NCBI GenBank assembly: GCA_037576195.1
Contig: CM075101.1
Span: 23,374,001 to 23,438,000, forward strand
Direction of reading: 5' to 3'
DNA length: 64,000 bases
Origin: Phytoseiulus persimilis
Lineage: Eukaryota > Arthropoda > Arachnida > Mesostigmata > Phytoseiidae
Part shown: in pieces, positions 23,083 to 37,200 of the stretch
Numbering within the stretch: the stretch's first letter is position 1
Layout of the letters: each line of letters opens with the position of its first letter
Position numbers and translations under genes: made by a program
The notes under the pieces: generated by a model
Databases searched by the model: none
What the model was told of the DNA's origin: nothing
What the model saw: the letters and a program-made list of their open reading frames with translations, nothing else

Positions 23083-26000
23083 GCGATATTTCCCCTCTCC
23101 TCGTCCATTTTGGTTCGCTCGGAGAAATGGTGCCATCCCACGACAAGCTCCCACTTTGTCTGGGGGGTGTCCGACAAACAATTTTTTCGAGGGTCGTCAC
23201 TGAATGTCGGGGCGTTTTCGAATCCCGCTCTGGGACCGAGCGGCAGTCCTGTGACGGCCGCAGAACAGAAATTCAATTGTGGCTTCCTCGGAAGCGGAAA
23301 AGGAAACTGCTGAGAGTAGACCGCGGAGTCTATCTCTCTCTTTTTCTCGCTCTAACGTAGTCACAGCTAGTTCACCAGTCATAAAGCCATAGAGATTGTC
23401 GTAAAGCTTCGCTGGTAGACGCTCCATCAGAATGTCGCCCGCCCGTCCGGACGCCCACCCACCAACAGATTTTCTCACGAAAGCTGGTTCCTCAATCCGA
23501 TCGAGATATCTGTTGACTCCGGAATATCCGTCTGTTGCCGATGCATTTTCTACGTAAGGAGAGCTCTGGGATCGGAGTCGACCGAACATTCTTCCCCTCG
23601 CAATGTAGATGGGAAGAGGACTGGAAAAATTTTCAATGGTCGAGCCGTATTGTTTCGTTCGGAGCGCTACTAAAAACAGGCGATTTCCGACTTTATCGCC
23701 TCGTGGCTGGCACACGAGCCGATGTTTGATGACTTTGCTAAGTGGCGTTCGGTGGCTCAATGTTTGGTTCAGCCGAGTTGAGAACTCTTCTTCTTGCTCC
23801 ATTCTTCCCCGAACCGGTGGAGCCCCTCAATGACTTCTCTCAATCGCGCGAAGGTGTCCACACTGCTTCGAGCGATCATTTCGCGAGCCAGCCAAGCAAC
23901 CAACGAACCGGCTACCGAATCAAACCAACCAACCCTGTGCCACCGGTCCCTGTCAGCAGCAGCTAGCTCCCCGTATTCTTCCATGGCTTCTGCGATGTAG
24001 TGACACAGAGGTGTACGTCTGAACGAGGTGAACCTTCGGCGACAGTGAACGCGGAGCCCGGGCTGAGACTGCTCGTCGATCTCCGATCCACCCCTGTGAT
24101 GCTCAACCCTCCCGCCGACGAACAACAGGACTTTGGGATGAAAATGTGTTGCTGTATACCGTTACTCATCGTTGCCGTGAGTTGCTCCATTCAAACTTTC
24201 ACCTCACAGATAGATAGAAACCGGCTGAGCATTGGATGGAGGCTCTAGCTCCAAACGTGACGTGAGCTCCATTGGGGCATTCTTGAGAATCTTCCTTCCA
24301 GATGACGGAAACTATTCCCCCTGGTTCATAGTGCGAAACCTCCCCGACTGATCCCTTGTTGGGCATTGTTGACCTTTTGTGTGACATGTTCTTGCTGAGT
24401 TGAGTTCTTCAAAACAACAAGCTCGACGTGCTATATTCTTATCTGAGCCCTGATGTTTTGGGCGCTCCACAACATTATCAGTAAATGCTTTCGTTTGAAT
24501 TAAGTACGGTCAAGTGGGCCTACACCGGTCGGATGAAATGATACCGGTCATTGCGCCGTGCGATGGGGGCAGATCACAGTAGAGGCAGACGTGATTATAG
24601 TTTTAGAGTCCTCAATGCTTCACAACAACGAACTCGGCGTAGACGAGTTCCCCGCGTGGGGTTACAGGGTGGATTTTCCATGTTGATTGCAGAAATCCTG
24701 ACGTCTCTTGAAACTTTAAAGAGTAAGCGTTTGGTAGGGCCCCACAGCAGCCCCCATGAGGGATTTGATCTTCCTCGTTGAGGCTCCAGGGGAACGGGCA
24801 TCGCGATGAGGTTTTAGATCTGTCTCATGGAAGCGCTCCATCGGCATTAGTGCCATGTCTCCTCCGACACGAAACATCGAATCTTTCAATGCCCCTCTGT
24901 ATTGAGGGGGGCTGATACTTCTCATGCGGAACAATATCGGGAGAGCTGGAAGCTCCGGCTCATGGATGGAAGAAGGATGAGAAGCATAGCATGCAACTGC
25001 CCAAGAATGCCCGGGAAACCTGCTCAGACCGGGGGAACATCACTCGGTGCGGGTACATTAGAGCACTTCTTGCCACAGTCGGCTCTGTTTGAATGGCCAA
25101 AGTTGAAAATTTTCAAGCCGTTCAGGGATTGAAGAAGCCCGCCTGCTAAAAGGAGAGGCATACTGTGTCCGACACTCGCTTATGTCGCCCTGAAAAACGA
25201 GCAGCGCTACGGCTCGCCCGCTCTAGGAAATACCTGCGACCGGTGTCACCCCGTTCACCGTCTGGGAACATCTCAGGTCCTGCACTTGGAGTTTGTTCGC
25301 AGTCGGATAACGTTTTTGTCGTGGGTTTTTTTTTTATCTGGTTTTCCCGAGAAAGCCGACTTGTCTCCTCATTTGACCGCAGCCGATCCCAATAGAAGGT
25401 TTCGCTAATGCCGGAACCCGCGATGTCAGACTTCACAACGAATGATTCAATCCCACTCTACGCAGGAGCTGAGCGGAATATCCAATTCCGGACTTCATAC
25501 TTTCGGGAAATAAGATTGTCCTGTTTGGAGAGGTGAACTTTGTTGGAATCACGAGGATTCCGCGGAGCCGCCCACGAAGTGCTTCGAACAAGTGCTTGGT
25601 TAGGAATGCGGAGTGTTTGGGTAGCGTTCTATTCCTCAGAGTAAGCTAGCCCCAACATTATGTTCTCAGCCCTCTCATGGCACAGGTTTTCATCCGGTGA
25701 GTGAGCCAGGTCACCGGCCGGCCGCAAGTCCGCCAAGAGGTGCGTAGGAGGCTCGAGGAGAAGTGCTAGTGTGCATTTGGAGAGGGAACGCAAGGAAGGC
25801 ATTCCGGATACGATTCCTGATACCGTATATGTAGTATTGTAGCTCTGACGTGTACGCGACTCCACTACATCACGAGTGAATGGGCTATTTTTAGAAAGGG
25901 TCCTCTTCGTTCGGTGTACGTCAGGCACTGGACGAACCCCCTTAGGGCCCGATTTACGTCACGGGGGAGGTCGGCCGAGTATGAGTTGCGCGCGCACCCT

Positions 26001-29000
26001 TAGTCCCGCCCGCGAGAAGAGCGCGGGACTTGCAGCACCAACTGTTGCACTTGGTGCTAGTCAAGATTGCTATATGGTTGCTGCTCGAGAAAACAAGAAA
26101 ATCCTCAGCGAGTGAAATCGCGTCGACGCTCTGGTGCTGCAGAACAGATTCTCCTCGGCTCAGTGCCATGAGGTTTTGACTCTGTCGGCCTCTAATCCGA
26201 GTCATCCTAATACTGCTATGTGGTCTCTACTGCTCGCCACGGTGAGTGACATGTCCGAATTCATACTTGCCATGTTCCATGGATTCTTCTTTATTTTTTT
26301 GACGGTCAACCATGCCTGCATTATCTCGGACTTCTTCCGAAATTCATGACGTGCCGGCGTCAGCGGTCATTCACTTTACACCTGAGGAATCCTGTGAAGA
26401 GTCGCGGAGGAGCGTTGATCGGGCCGGGCGCGACCTCATAAAACCGAAAATCGGTAACGAAAGGAACCAAATGCTATCGAAGGAGTGATCGTGAATGAAT
26501 TGACGACCCCGCACAGGGAGAGTTCATCTCCTGCTCAGGCCATTGAGAATAGTGTATTCGAAGGGGGTTGTAAAAGTTCCAGAGGATCATAGTCGTTCTC
26601 GTTGTAACTTCTCGAGATCCCCTTCCCGATCCGCATTGAGGATGTTATTCTTAGTGTGTCCAATACAATATTCGGGAAGCGCATCGTACATATGACAGCC
26701 ATGCGCGATGTTTTCCTTCCCAACGAGCGAGGCAGTTGTTGTGTCTGCTGACGGAGCATTGGAGTGTACTTACCTTGGGGCGGCAGAGTGACTTTTGCAG
26801 ACAATGTGACGCGAGTTCGGACATTAATCTTCAAGGCTCATCGCTTATTTCCCGACGTTTCACAGCATGATCCGTACGGGGGATTGGGCAGTTGTGTTCC
26901 GTTTCCGCATCTGAATTCGAGTATATCCTGAGTGCGAGTTTCCTGGCGATTGTCCCATTCAAACTCGGCGGCGGACGGGAAACGCGTTCGTTGAATTGAG
27001 CGTTTGCGCGTTGCTGGCAGAGTACTGTATGGACTTCTTTGGCAATTTCGACGTATGACTTACCGAAGTACGCTAATTGGATCTCCTCGACTCGGCAGCT
27101 ACCGCCACTCTTGCTAACCGATCGGATATAATTCTTCCCTCCAAAAACTGAGCTGGTACTTTCGAGTCGACATGATTAGACTCAGGCCGATCGGCGAACT
27201 TCATGGGGGAGTTAAGGTGGGAGAAACGAGTAGCGTCTCGCAGGTGTAGGCCCAGAAGAGCTCGCGAGCGAAACGGTCGGACCGCGCAACGGGAAGTATT
27301 CTCGATGGACATTTGATGAGGCGTCTCTGAAGCCCGGCTTAGCCTCAACTCTGCCAACACCGATCACGCGTTATGACGACTGCCGGAGGAAGCCTAAAAA
27401 TACGCCGAAACACGTCTGCGAGACTTTCTTCCGAGTCCCTGTGTATGTTCCCCCAGAGTATTGAAAATGGAAACCCAATGAAATCCGACCGGAAGCCTGT
27501 CTGGTTAGTCGGCGAGCGGAGACCACACGTTCCATCGCCGGTGTGTCCGAGCCAGACTCTCCGGAACTCAGGGCGTGCTGTCTGCGGACCGTCTAAGGTC
27601 GCGGCGGCGGCACCGCCGCGTTTGTTGTTGTGCCCTGGGACGTCGACGTGCTCGCCGTCATTCGGGTTGTTGTTGCTGCTGCTGCTGCGGTTGTCTATTT
27701 TCGGAATGGGCGTTCCCGTCATGTGGACACAAAAGAGATATTTCGGGCGTTTCAGGCGCAAGATGCGTCAGCCCCGCCTCCCAGCGACGCCGAGGGCTTC
27801 AATGCCGGAACCGCCTCTCTATTTTCTACGTGCGTTCGCCGCCTACAAGCTGCATCGCGAGGACGTTCGATGTTTATAAGGGCCGCAGACAATTCAACCC
27901 AAAAGCCATTTCTCCAATCTTCGCCCTCGACCCCCCCCCCCCCCCCCCCTCTCCCCCCCGAATCCGGAGCATGGCTCCGAATACCCTTCCCTTCCATGAT
28001 CAGGACGACTTTGAGCACCTGTAGTCAGACCCCGCTCATCTTGACCTGTGCGCGGGGGCGGGACCTCTCATCGTATGTTTCCATCGTAATTTCTAGCCCA
28101 TCTCTTTACTCTCTCTCCTCCCGATGAGGCAGGGGACACGATTGCGGTGAGATGTGAGGAGAACGAAACCCTCCAGGCGGCACCGCCGAGATAATATTCC
28201 AAGACCGTGAAGCTTCTCGAGGAGAGTCGAGTCATCCAAGGCGCTAGTCAAAGGGCTCCGGAGTAGCCGTTATTGCTCGACGGTTCATTAAATCCCTCCG
28301 CTGCTCTTCTGACGGAAGAAACCGTGGAGCACAACGCGAGACGCGTGTGAAGTGATTATCGGTCGGGTGCACCGCCCGGAGATGATGTTCACTCCTCACT
28401 TAGTCCCTGGGAGAGCCATCGAAGCTGTTTCCGACTCAATCATGACGATGCAAACAAATGTTCGAACTACTCCGTAAAGATTTCAGGGGCTGACGGCGTT
28501 CATCTTCCCGACTTCTGCGAGTAATGCTCGTCATGTCCGAGCTCCCCCGCGTTGATAACGACGTCTGGTGAGGAGTTAATGATTGCTCGCTCGACTTCTA
28601 CCACAGTTTGCACAAACAAGTGGAACGCATGTGCTCCGGAACCAGATATGGCGGTACTTCACCCTTGTATCCAATAACAACGAGCCGGGGAGAACTCGCG
28701 CGGATTCGATTCGCAAATTAAACCGAATTCCTTGCGTGTTCCGCCACAGACGATCGGAAATGACTCTCTAGCTGATTGGTTGAATTCTCTCGAATCGATC
28801 ACAAGAGCCCCCATCGGGTGCGTCCAGGCATTTCGGAGCTGCATGGGGAGAGCATAAGGATTTTGACTTCATTGTCATCGATCCCGCAGCGGGAGTTCCG
28901 ATTCACCCAGACTGGAAATCGAGGCTGCTGTCCATAGTCGGGCTAGGATTCTTCCCTCGAACTCGGGGCCAGCATCTTCACTGGAGGTGTGCTTTCCTGA

Positions 29001-31054
29001 GCGGGCTCATGGATTTGGGGCGGGATGACGCACCGAGGGGAGCAGTGGGAAGTAACGCTCTCGGTAGAAAGAGAGAACACGCCCAAGGATTGATGAGCTC
29101 CTAGAGGAACTCAAACGCCGTCGATTCGCTGGTTGTGATAGCTCTCGACGGTCGTAGGGCATCCGGCAAACATCGATGCCAGTCAAAGCCCGCCGAAACA
29201 GCCGTACTAAAACAAACTCACGCACGAGATTGCCCATCTTTACATATATCCATCAATCCGCACGTCCACCTCAGTTCCTCTCTCACGTGCGTCCCCCCAG
29301 CAGATTAGACGCCGAGCTGTGTACCGAAGGAGGTGCTTCGGAAAGTAGACAGCGAGCCGCGTAGAACTCCTTCTCCAATTATCGAATCCTTTGTCGTCGT
29401 ATTCGTGACTATCACGAGGCTCATCGCGTTCCTTGGCCTCAGCACCGACCAAGGGCAGATTTCCTCTCCAGTTTCGTAAATAACGTCATCTGAGTCAGCG
29501 TCTCAGTGGACCGACGGAGTGATTCACAAAAAGAGAGGAATGCGATCCTCAGACATGTTCCGAAGCTTCGGCGCTCTATTGGGAACGAAACAGATAACAA
29601 AACTATTAGATATAGGGGCTCGTCGATAGCAACCGGTGATGCACGCCCAATTGTCGAAGCTCCCTCGAGAACCCGCCGCTCGCTCCTTGCTTTCAAAGGC
29701 GTCAAGATTTATTCGCCCTGGAGGACAAAAAGAGACGCTAAAAGCCTCACCTACTCACTCTGACCTCCTGATGAGTGGCTGCGATCTCGATCTATTCTGG
29801 GATACCGGCGTCCCCCGCCTGCCCCATCCACCCAGCTCCCCACGACGCCCAGAAAACTCTACTCGCCTCCTCTTGAAACCCTTCGGAACTCCTCGTGAGC
29901 CCGTCAGAAGCCTCGCGACCGGATCACTTGTCGTCGGGCTGTGGGCTACTCCGGGTTTTTGGTAATTACCGCCTTGAAGCCCCACCGAACGCTAAGTTCC
30001 TTAACAGCCCGATTCCGTCGAACGTGCGGATCTGCTCGAGAGGAGAGCTCTGCGTCGAAACGATGTCTTGGAAGCTTCCTCAAAGCAGGTCACCCCAGCT
30101 TCTGGATCCGATCGGTTCTGCGGCCCATTCAAAAGAAAATGCATCGCCATGGCACAAGAAATCTCACAGCTTTGCGCTACTAGCTCGTATCAATCGCTTC
30201 TGGTGAGAAGCGATGTTCCAGGAGGTCTCTCCGTTTCCAGAGTCGAGTGCCTAGATTCGGGGTCCGTTCCGCCCGCCATCGCTCGTGGTTCGTCTGCTGA
30301 AGTTTGGCACACGGCCTTCTTTTTCTCGAAATCGCTCCGTCTGTCAGTTTGACAGCTTCAACAAAGCGAAATCCTTTTCGAGAACTGGGGCTCGTCTGCT
30401 AATGAACCCACTGACGTCTGCCCGCGACTCGGCCAGCGCTCATGCGGCGGTCTGTGCACGGAGTCGCTTGGTCCACAGTGCTTCAAATTAAACGCGATGC
30501 AAAGCAATTCGGTTGGCTGTCGCAAAATAAGTGGCTTCATGTCATCAATGAGAAAGAGTCTCGCCTCGGCTCACAACTTGATAATCAAGAGGAACCTCCA
30601 TGTGGGCAGCACCGTCGTCCCCTTCCTCCAACTTTCCTTAACGTCTGCCACCGTCTTCCTTAGTTTCCTTCACACCGGTCGGGAGAGATCGAGTTTTGCA
30701 TTTGGCGCTTCTCTCCGTTCGGCCTTCAACTTACTTCGCTCCCGTTAACTGGATTCTGGGCCGGATTCCTCGGGTGGGATGCATCTGCATCAGCTTAAAT
30801 TGGAATCTCCGAATTCGAATTCCGGGAATGAACTCCCTCCATTTGAATCATTCGCATAATTCAGAACTTCTCCCACCTGCTTGCGAGATCGCGGCCAGCG
30901 GTTGACCTGGAACGCCGAATGGCGACTTGGCCTTTGACGCGCGAGGAAAATCACGAAGAGGGACCAGCACCGTCCGTCCATCCGTCCACCCACGCTTCCT
31001 CAGCGCTGGGACTCGATAATCGGCAGCTCACATCCCATCCGAGAGCGGTCCCTC
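23083..31054. other. Long stretch without a recognisable gene
   Basis: Many frames of 60-200 codons overlap on both strands, for example 23197-23802 and 23769-24125 on minus and 27373-28127 on plus. None shows a family motif with coherent splice sites. A minus-strand frame at about 26826-27180 is open for over 110 codons and contains two GTAAGT donors (after positions near 27065 and 26775), so unrecognised short exons are possible. A minus frame ending near 24200 has a sushi-like CPNGAHVTFGARASIQCSAG. Low-complexity CAG/AAC (minus) lies near 27660-27700 and a poly-C run at about 27930-27950. Confidence 0.3.
27929..27957. repeat. Poly-C tract
   Basis: A nearly uninterrupted run of C residues. 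Similar runs occur near 11449-11466 and 45850-45863. Confidence 0.7.
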
Positions 31055-31820
31055 ATGGATCCAATCGCGACAGATCCTTCAGTAGGTTGCTTCGAGGATG
31101 ATGATGATGTCAACTTCTTCCTCTTCGGGACAATCCGAGCCCGGCAGGGTATTCTCGCAATGAGGCTCACAATCAGTTTGAGGCTTCGTTTTTGCTCAAC
31201 GATTCATCCCCGAGAATTCCCCAAGAAGCCTTTCTCGGGTCGTGGCTCAAATCCGAGCTATTCCCGGCCGAGCCACGTCTTGACGAATACATTCCAAGAA
31301 ATTATTGGAGGGCCGCGCAGCTGACGTCCGCTTTCCCTGCGTTCGTCGTTGTGGGATTCTGCCGCAACCTCATTCAGAGACAATTCCGAACAACACTACG
31401 GGAACATGAGCCTTAGTGGCCTGGAAATTGACCAGCTCCGGAGACCCCATGAATCTCGACACCCTGGCACTCGGTTTATTATCATCGGAGAGAGAACCGG
31501 AATTCGGCGACACTGGAAAATTATTCTTGTTTTAACAGCGCAGGAATTTTCCCGCCTGAAGCCGCCGAGTGCAATTTTTCGGAGTTTTCCTTATCAGAAA
31601 ACCTGTCTACGTTCCTCCTTTACCGTCGCCCCATTCATATCTAGTTGACGAAAGGTACCTTGCGATCAGGCAAGCGAGCCCGGAACTTCGCCACTACATC
31701 AGCGCACTTCCTGCGTCCCACCCAAGAAAGTTCCGAGCAAAACAAGACGCGATCGCGACGATAACAGCCCTAATCAGCGGACTACCCTCACAGTTCAGTA
31801 TCACTCCCAAATCTGATTAG
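31055..31820 (+). CDS. Putative multi-exon gene, product unknown
   Basis: Three neighbouring plus-strand frames look protein-like. A start-like ATG at 31055 (MDPIATDPS) can join, through a pyrimidine-rich acceptor ending CCCGGCAG at about 31150, to a frame reading GYSRNEAHNQFEASFLLN and later LDEYIPRNYWRAAQLTSAF. A frame at about 31412-31530 reads LVAWKLTSSGDPMNLDTLAL. A final frame from about 31599 (acceptor TTTTCCTTATCAG) reads PVYVPPLPSPHSYLVDERYL and continues to a stop at 31820. I could not make all phases agree, so boundaries are provisional. No domain recognised. Confidence 0.3.
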
Positions 31821-33720
31821 ATGTTGTTGTTCAGGAGTTGAGACAAGTGTCTCGACGATACTGACTTCCACGCAGCGAGTCAACGTGTTGACGTAACTTC
31901 GATGCTCACTTGCCCGAAAGCACGTTGAATCGTCCAGTGGGTATGTGGGGGACCAAATCAGCCTGGGCGGAACGCGCGGAGTAGGAAGGAGAAAACGGAA
32001 TATTCGTGGAGCACTTTAACAATATGTGAGAAAAATGGATCGATAAAGGACAGCGAGTGAGAATCTGACATTTGAAGTCAGCTGGCTGCCCTGGCTTCTG
32101 GTCGATGACCGAACAGCTCATTCTCGGTTATTTCGCCAAAACGGTATCGTTTGCTTACCTCTTCAGCTCCCATTCTCCGCAGTGACGTTAAGAAAACAAA
32201 GAAGACTAAGTTGTTTCAGTAGCCGCTCTTGCCTACGCGCGGAATCTTCCTTGCCCTGCGAAGCGGCACCACGGGATTGAATCTATCGCGGGAAGGAAGA
32301 CGCTTCACAATTTCGTTCATTCGGCTCGAGGTTATACGGGGGATCTTTATCCGTCCCCTGTGAACGATAATTGTTGCAGTGGCTCATGGTTCCCGCTCAA
32401 GAAATCCCGACAATCCACTCATCGGTGCTATGATTTCGAGATTGCCCCAGAACAGCTGGGGATGTGCTCGAAGAACAAGTTTGTTCAGCTCTCGAGGAAT
32501 CTTAGAGAATTTCAGCTGCGATGGGGTGGACATGCTTTCGCTTCTCTCCACTGTATTCTTTATCGGCCCCCTTTATGCTCCGCTCCTTTCGTTGAAAAAT
32601 TCTCCCACCTCCGAGCTCTGTATCACTCCGTATGCGAGGCCGACCGAGGCAAGATCATTGCATCAACATCCGCCCCTGGAGCCACACGACTGGAAGAATG
32701 CTCCACGAAACCCATATTGGCGTGCTCAGATTTCTCCCGATGCTCCCGCGCGCGGATGTGAGATCACGGCCGCGGCATCTCGGTCTCGTCCATGCGGGCT
32801 TTGACTTCGATTAAGCCTCTGCTCGGCTCGCTTCCCTGTGGGGTGTCAAGCAGCGGATTAATACGATATTTCTACCGGCGATATAGTAAAACAAAGAGGG
32901 AAAAACCACAGCAGGCGCAGGCATATGGCTCAGCGTACGCTATCGCCATCCAGAGCAGAGAGATTCTACCATCGGAAGGCTTAAAGATATCGTGACTCGT
33001 CTTGTATTGAGGGAAGTCATCCGAGCGTACGGAAGGGTGACCGACCCACAGCAGCCGGGTCTCGTCCAATAGCTGAGCTTTTCCGAAACGACTTTTGACA
33101 CAAAAGAAAGCGTGAATACGAGCTGAGCTCGGTGCGGGTTTTGAACTAATTCTCGACAGGATTCACTGGGTACCTCGATGTTCTCAGTCTCCGATGCTCC
33201 CGCAGCGACATTGAGCCGGGAAGCTGTTTCGAAAAGCGTTTCAGCGAATCGTTTTAGCTCTGACCAGAACTGATATCCCATTCGAAGGAAGGTCACGAGG
33301 ATCCGGAGATGATCACGGACAGCCAGAGCTTACCATAGACAGTTTTGCAAGTGGCTCAACCTGCGAGAAGCGTCAGCCTTTTCGATGTCGAAGATTTCAT
33401 TCTCCTATCGTTGGTCAACTCTTGGCCGCGATCGCCAACGTCAAATTACTTTGCGCACAAGAATCACTCGTCTGATGACCTTTGTAGGCTCCGATAATCA
33501 AATTTCGACCGCAGTCCCCATTTCCGACGATTTATATCCTCGTGACAACCGGAGCGTTCGCAGGGTGTGTTTTTACCTACGCAGCTGCTTTTAGCTGAGC
33601 AGTCGTTTTGCTCGGTCGACCACTCAGTCCGGATAATCCGCTACAGTTGTACGCCGTATCGCCGTCGAACTCAAGTTCTCGTTCTACGGGATTCGTAAAG
33701 CAGCTTAAGTTAATCCGCTG
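31821..33720. other. No supported gene
   Basis: Short overlapping frames on both strands only, with no family motif or coherent splice structure seen. Confidence 0.35.
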
Positions 33721-33967
33721 TTAGCGCCTAAGGTCAAGCAGGAAACGCCCGACAGCAAAGCAAGGTGATTCCGGAGGGCGCGTGTTGTATTCCACGGGGT
33801 CACTTGTTTCCGGTGTCCGTCGGTCCGCTGAAAGCGCAATCGTATCCGGAGCAGAAGGTTGTGTTCGTTGCACAGCTGCTCGCGTCGGTACTTGTGGAGT
33901 CATTTTGCTGTCGCAATCCGCTCCCGGTTCCGTAAATGCATGAAGAGCAGCTACTTCCCCGTCGGGG
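33721..33967 (-). CDS. Putative terminal exon, Pro/Thr-rich, product unknown
   Basis: After a good acceptor (GTGATTTATTCACAG), a frame beginning in phase 2 reads PDGEVAALHAFTEPGADCDS and continues as a Pro/Thr/Ser-rich tail to TAA at 33721. Another frame (33800-34258) is also open across this interval, so the choice rests on the acceptor. No family recognised. Confidence 0.25.
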
Positions 33968-34259
33968 CTGTGAATAAATCACCATCAAGCTCCACTCTCG
34001 CAAGTGTCCTCCGGACGTCCATTCACGTGGACGAAACTCTTCATGAAATCGCAAGCGCCTGATTGAGTCGCTGGAAGCGAACACGCTCAATGTTCCCGGA
34101 AGCCCCCTGTTCCACCGGACCACGTAATCCACGAATCGAATTAGCTCAACATGGATCGGGTGATGACCTGGAACAAGGTCGCTGATTTGTGTCTCAGAGT
34201 GTATCACTTGGTCAATCGGGGACGGAGTATCGCTCAATTGAGGCCTCAACAGACTCACT

Positions 34260-37200
34260 ATTCTCGAACGTCTGTGCCCAGCGTCGTCTTCGTTCTGTTT
34301 GCTACAAAGCCACGCAATCGCTGGCCTCCCGTAGAGCGAGGAGGGGAGGGGCGAGCCCGGGAAGGGAACATGAGGAGCGACGAATCAAAGGGTATTCGCT
34401 TAGAGGCGACAGCGGGGGCTCTGCGGGAACTCGGCACACAATGAGATTATGGAACGGTCCTTAGCAGGTGAGCGTCCCTCCGGGCACCTGTTGCCTCGCT
34501 TGCTCTCGAATTCTTATCGAGCCGTAGATTCCGACTCACCGCAGCTTGTGCTTGCTGCTTTCCTCAGTTGACGTCGTAGGCAGAGGAACCCGGAGTGAAG
34601 CGGTAAGAAGCCTCTAATGAGGTTTTCTAGTCGTAAGAAGTTTCTCATTAGAGTACCAGTCGTGGTTATGAAACGGCGGACTGGAACAATTATTCAACAA
34701 TATTTCGAGCGCGGTATGAGATCAGTCTACTCGCCCGAGTCGCTGTGCGCGACAATTTCTTTTGTCTGCACTCCTTATCTCACGAAACTGACCTTCGAAG
34801 CAGCCAGCTGTCCTTGCGACACTCATTCAAGCCATCGTTGCGTTTGCGTAATGTAATCGAAGTATGTCTACGACAGATACGTTTCTCTCGATCGGCTTCA
34901 CTACGCCAGTCAAGTTCGCTCCGACGAGCTCCATCTACGTCGGGAGCGATTGCGCCTTCGCCTGTAGCTTGCAGTCTATTTTTTGCGCGAGCAAATCTGG
35001 CTCGTCATGACGCTATGAGATCACTTCGATACCGTCGGCCGCGACCAAAAATGCGGCGACGCATACGGCATGTTCGGAATTCCTCTGCATTCCGAGCAAA
35101 GTTATTTCTGTTTGGAGTCATTCCACATTCAAACCCCGGCGCTCTCGTGCGGCGGCACGGAAAATACCCCCTTGCGTAAGAATCAGACCACACATGATAC
35201 GAGTATTTCATTGTAACGCCACTAGCTGATGAGGGAGGAGTCACGATTCAGCGGACAGCCGGAGTGCTCTTCGCTGGATTACCTGGTTGGATTCGATGCA
35301 CAGAAATTATGTATTTCGAGTCTTTTCCTGGAACTGCGGTCCGTTGGTAGAATCCTCAAATGCGGTGACCATCATTGGCTCTTGCCACCAGCGCGAAGAC
35401 AGCACACGCGTGAGCAAACTCCTCAACCGACTCCAGAGAGAACAATTCAATAGTTTTTTTCTATTGTTTGATTGCGCCCGTTCATGGGTTCTGAATGAGT
35501 CGGGCGGAAGCTCGGGTTTTAACTGAGCTAACCTCTCGGGCGACATAACACTTATTAATCCTCGAAACCGTCCCCGGGAATGCAACAGGTGGTCGTCAGA
35601 ACGACAGCGTTTGGTAGCGCTGATTTTTTTAAACGCCCAAACGACGATGAGAGAGTCCGGTCTAGTCGTTACCGAAACCGAAGGAATAATCTCAAGAACG
35701 GGTCCCTTCAATCTACTTTCAGTTTCTGACGGCAGTCACTGTTCAGACCGGAGCCGCTTCGTATGGACTCTTCGATAGAGAACGCTTTGGATACCGAGGA
35801 CGCTCAACTCCTTTCAGCCAACAGCAATCCAACAGTAGAACGCCGACCAATAAATTGTGAGTACGACGCCTATCGTTTTTTTCCGACGAGGATATCACAC
35901 TTTTCATCTCTCTCTATGACGGAGCGTTGATCGGTCTCATCTCCGGTTAACAGTGATCAGTTTTTTGTGATGAGTCGGTCACTTGCTGACCGGCATCAGT
36001 GTGGCGCGTAAAATACTTTTTCGTGGAAAGAACCAATGCAGCCACGGAAAGACCAATGTGGCTTCTCATGAAGCATGACTCCTCCGACACTCCTGCATCG
36101 ATTCTAATAAACATTCACATTGCGCCTCGAGACCTTTACGAACTCCCCGCGGGACTGCTCCTGTGTCAAAGGACCTAACAGATGGCATCTCGTTGTCATC
36201 GGATACGTCTCGGGCTTGTAAAAGAAGAACTTATGAAGCGTTAAGGAATCGCGGTCGGTCGACTCTACTTGTCTGATAGGATAAAACTGACCATGAAGGA
36301 ATAAGGAATGTCTTGAGCAAAAACGCAGTTTTGCGAGAAAAATCAACTTCTGAATGAATCAGAGGCTTCTCCCCCGTAGTCGAGATGTGCTTTGAAACAC
36401 AAAACTCGCCGGTCAGACCTTCCTTATTTGTGTCATATTTCGACCAGAAACCGGCGAGGCTGTCTCGGGATTCTTCCGATCCCTCGAAGAGTCACTCTGC
36501 CCACCGTGTGGCTTCCTTGAATGGTCAACGGAGGAATCCCGTGTCTTCGCATGCAACTCTTTCGCGAGCGGTTTCGGTTTCTATTCTTAGATATCCGGTG
36601 GCGCTGACTATCGAGTACTGCACGTGCACGTAGGAGCACGCTCATTCATACGACATGCTGGGAGCATGGGCACGATTGTCGTATTGGGGTGATCAGCGAA
36701 TTTTCCTCACTGGTCACGTCTGCAAGCAGGCGGACAAGTTCGTTAAAAGGACTTATTTGACAAGGTCCGGACGTCCCAGTTATTTCGACGAGCGAAGACG
36801 TCTTTGCCGCACGGGGAGATCGCATTAATTCCTTCTGACCGAATGCGGAGCCGGGTGCGACAGTTTGCTCTCTTGGGTCCGCCATATCTAGCTGGTGGGG
36901 ATCCGGATCGTAGCAGCTAAAGGCAAAAGCTTTGCTGATGGTTCTTGGTCGTGGAATGATGTGACGAGTGGAACCTCTTCCTATCCCGTCCGTCTCTCCT
37001 AACGCGCAGTGAGTCGGGCTTAAACTGAGAACTCAGTCCGCTCGACGAGTTGTTCAAATTTCCCGTCAGACAATCTCTCAGTCGTAATCGAGCGAAAGTT
37101 TCATTGATGCTGTACACGTAGGTGCCTCCTTCAAACGACGCTTAACGTGAATGCAGGCAGTAGGCGAGCGTGAACCGTTCATCTTTGTTTAATGCTTCAG

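Noticed and set aside
23197-24125. Two long minus-strand ORFs (201 and 118 codons)
   Set aside because: They overlap in different frames with no usable splice sites between them, the plus strand is also open, and no family motif is visible.
24199-24387. Sushi/CCP exon on the minus strand
   Set aside because: CPNGAHVTFGARASIQCSAG fits only half a module; I found no following exon with the remaining cysteines.
27373-28127. Three overlapping plus-strand ORFs of 149-168 codons
   Set aside because: They are all open because of GC-rich and CAG-type low-complexity sequence, and they exclude one another.
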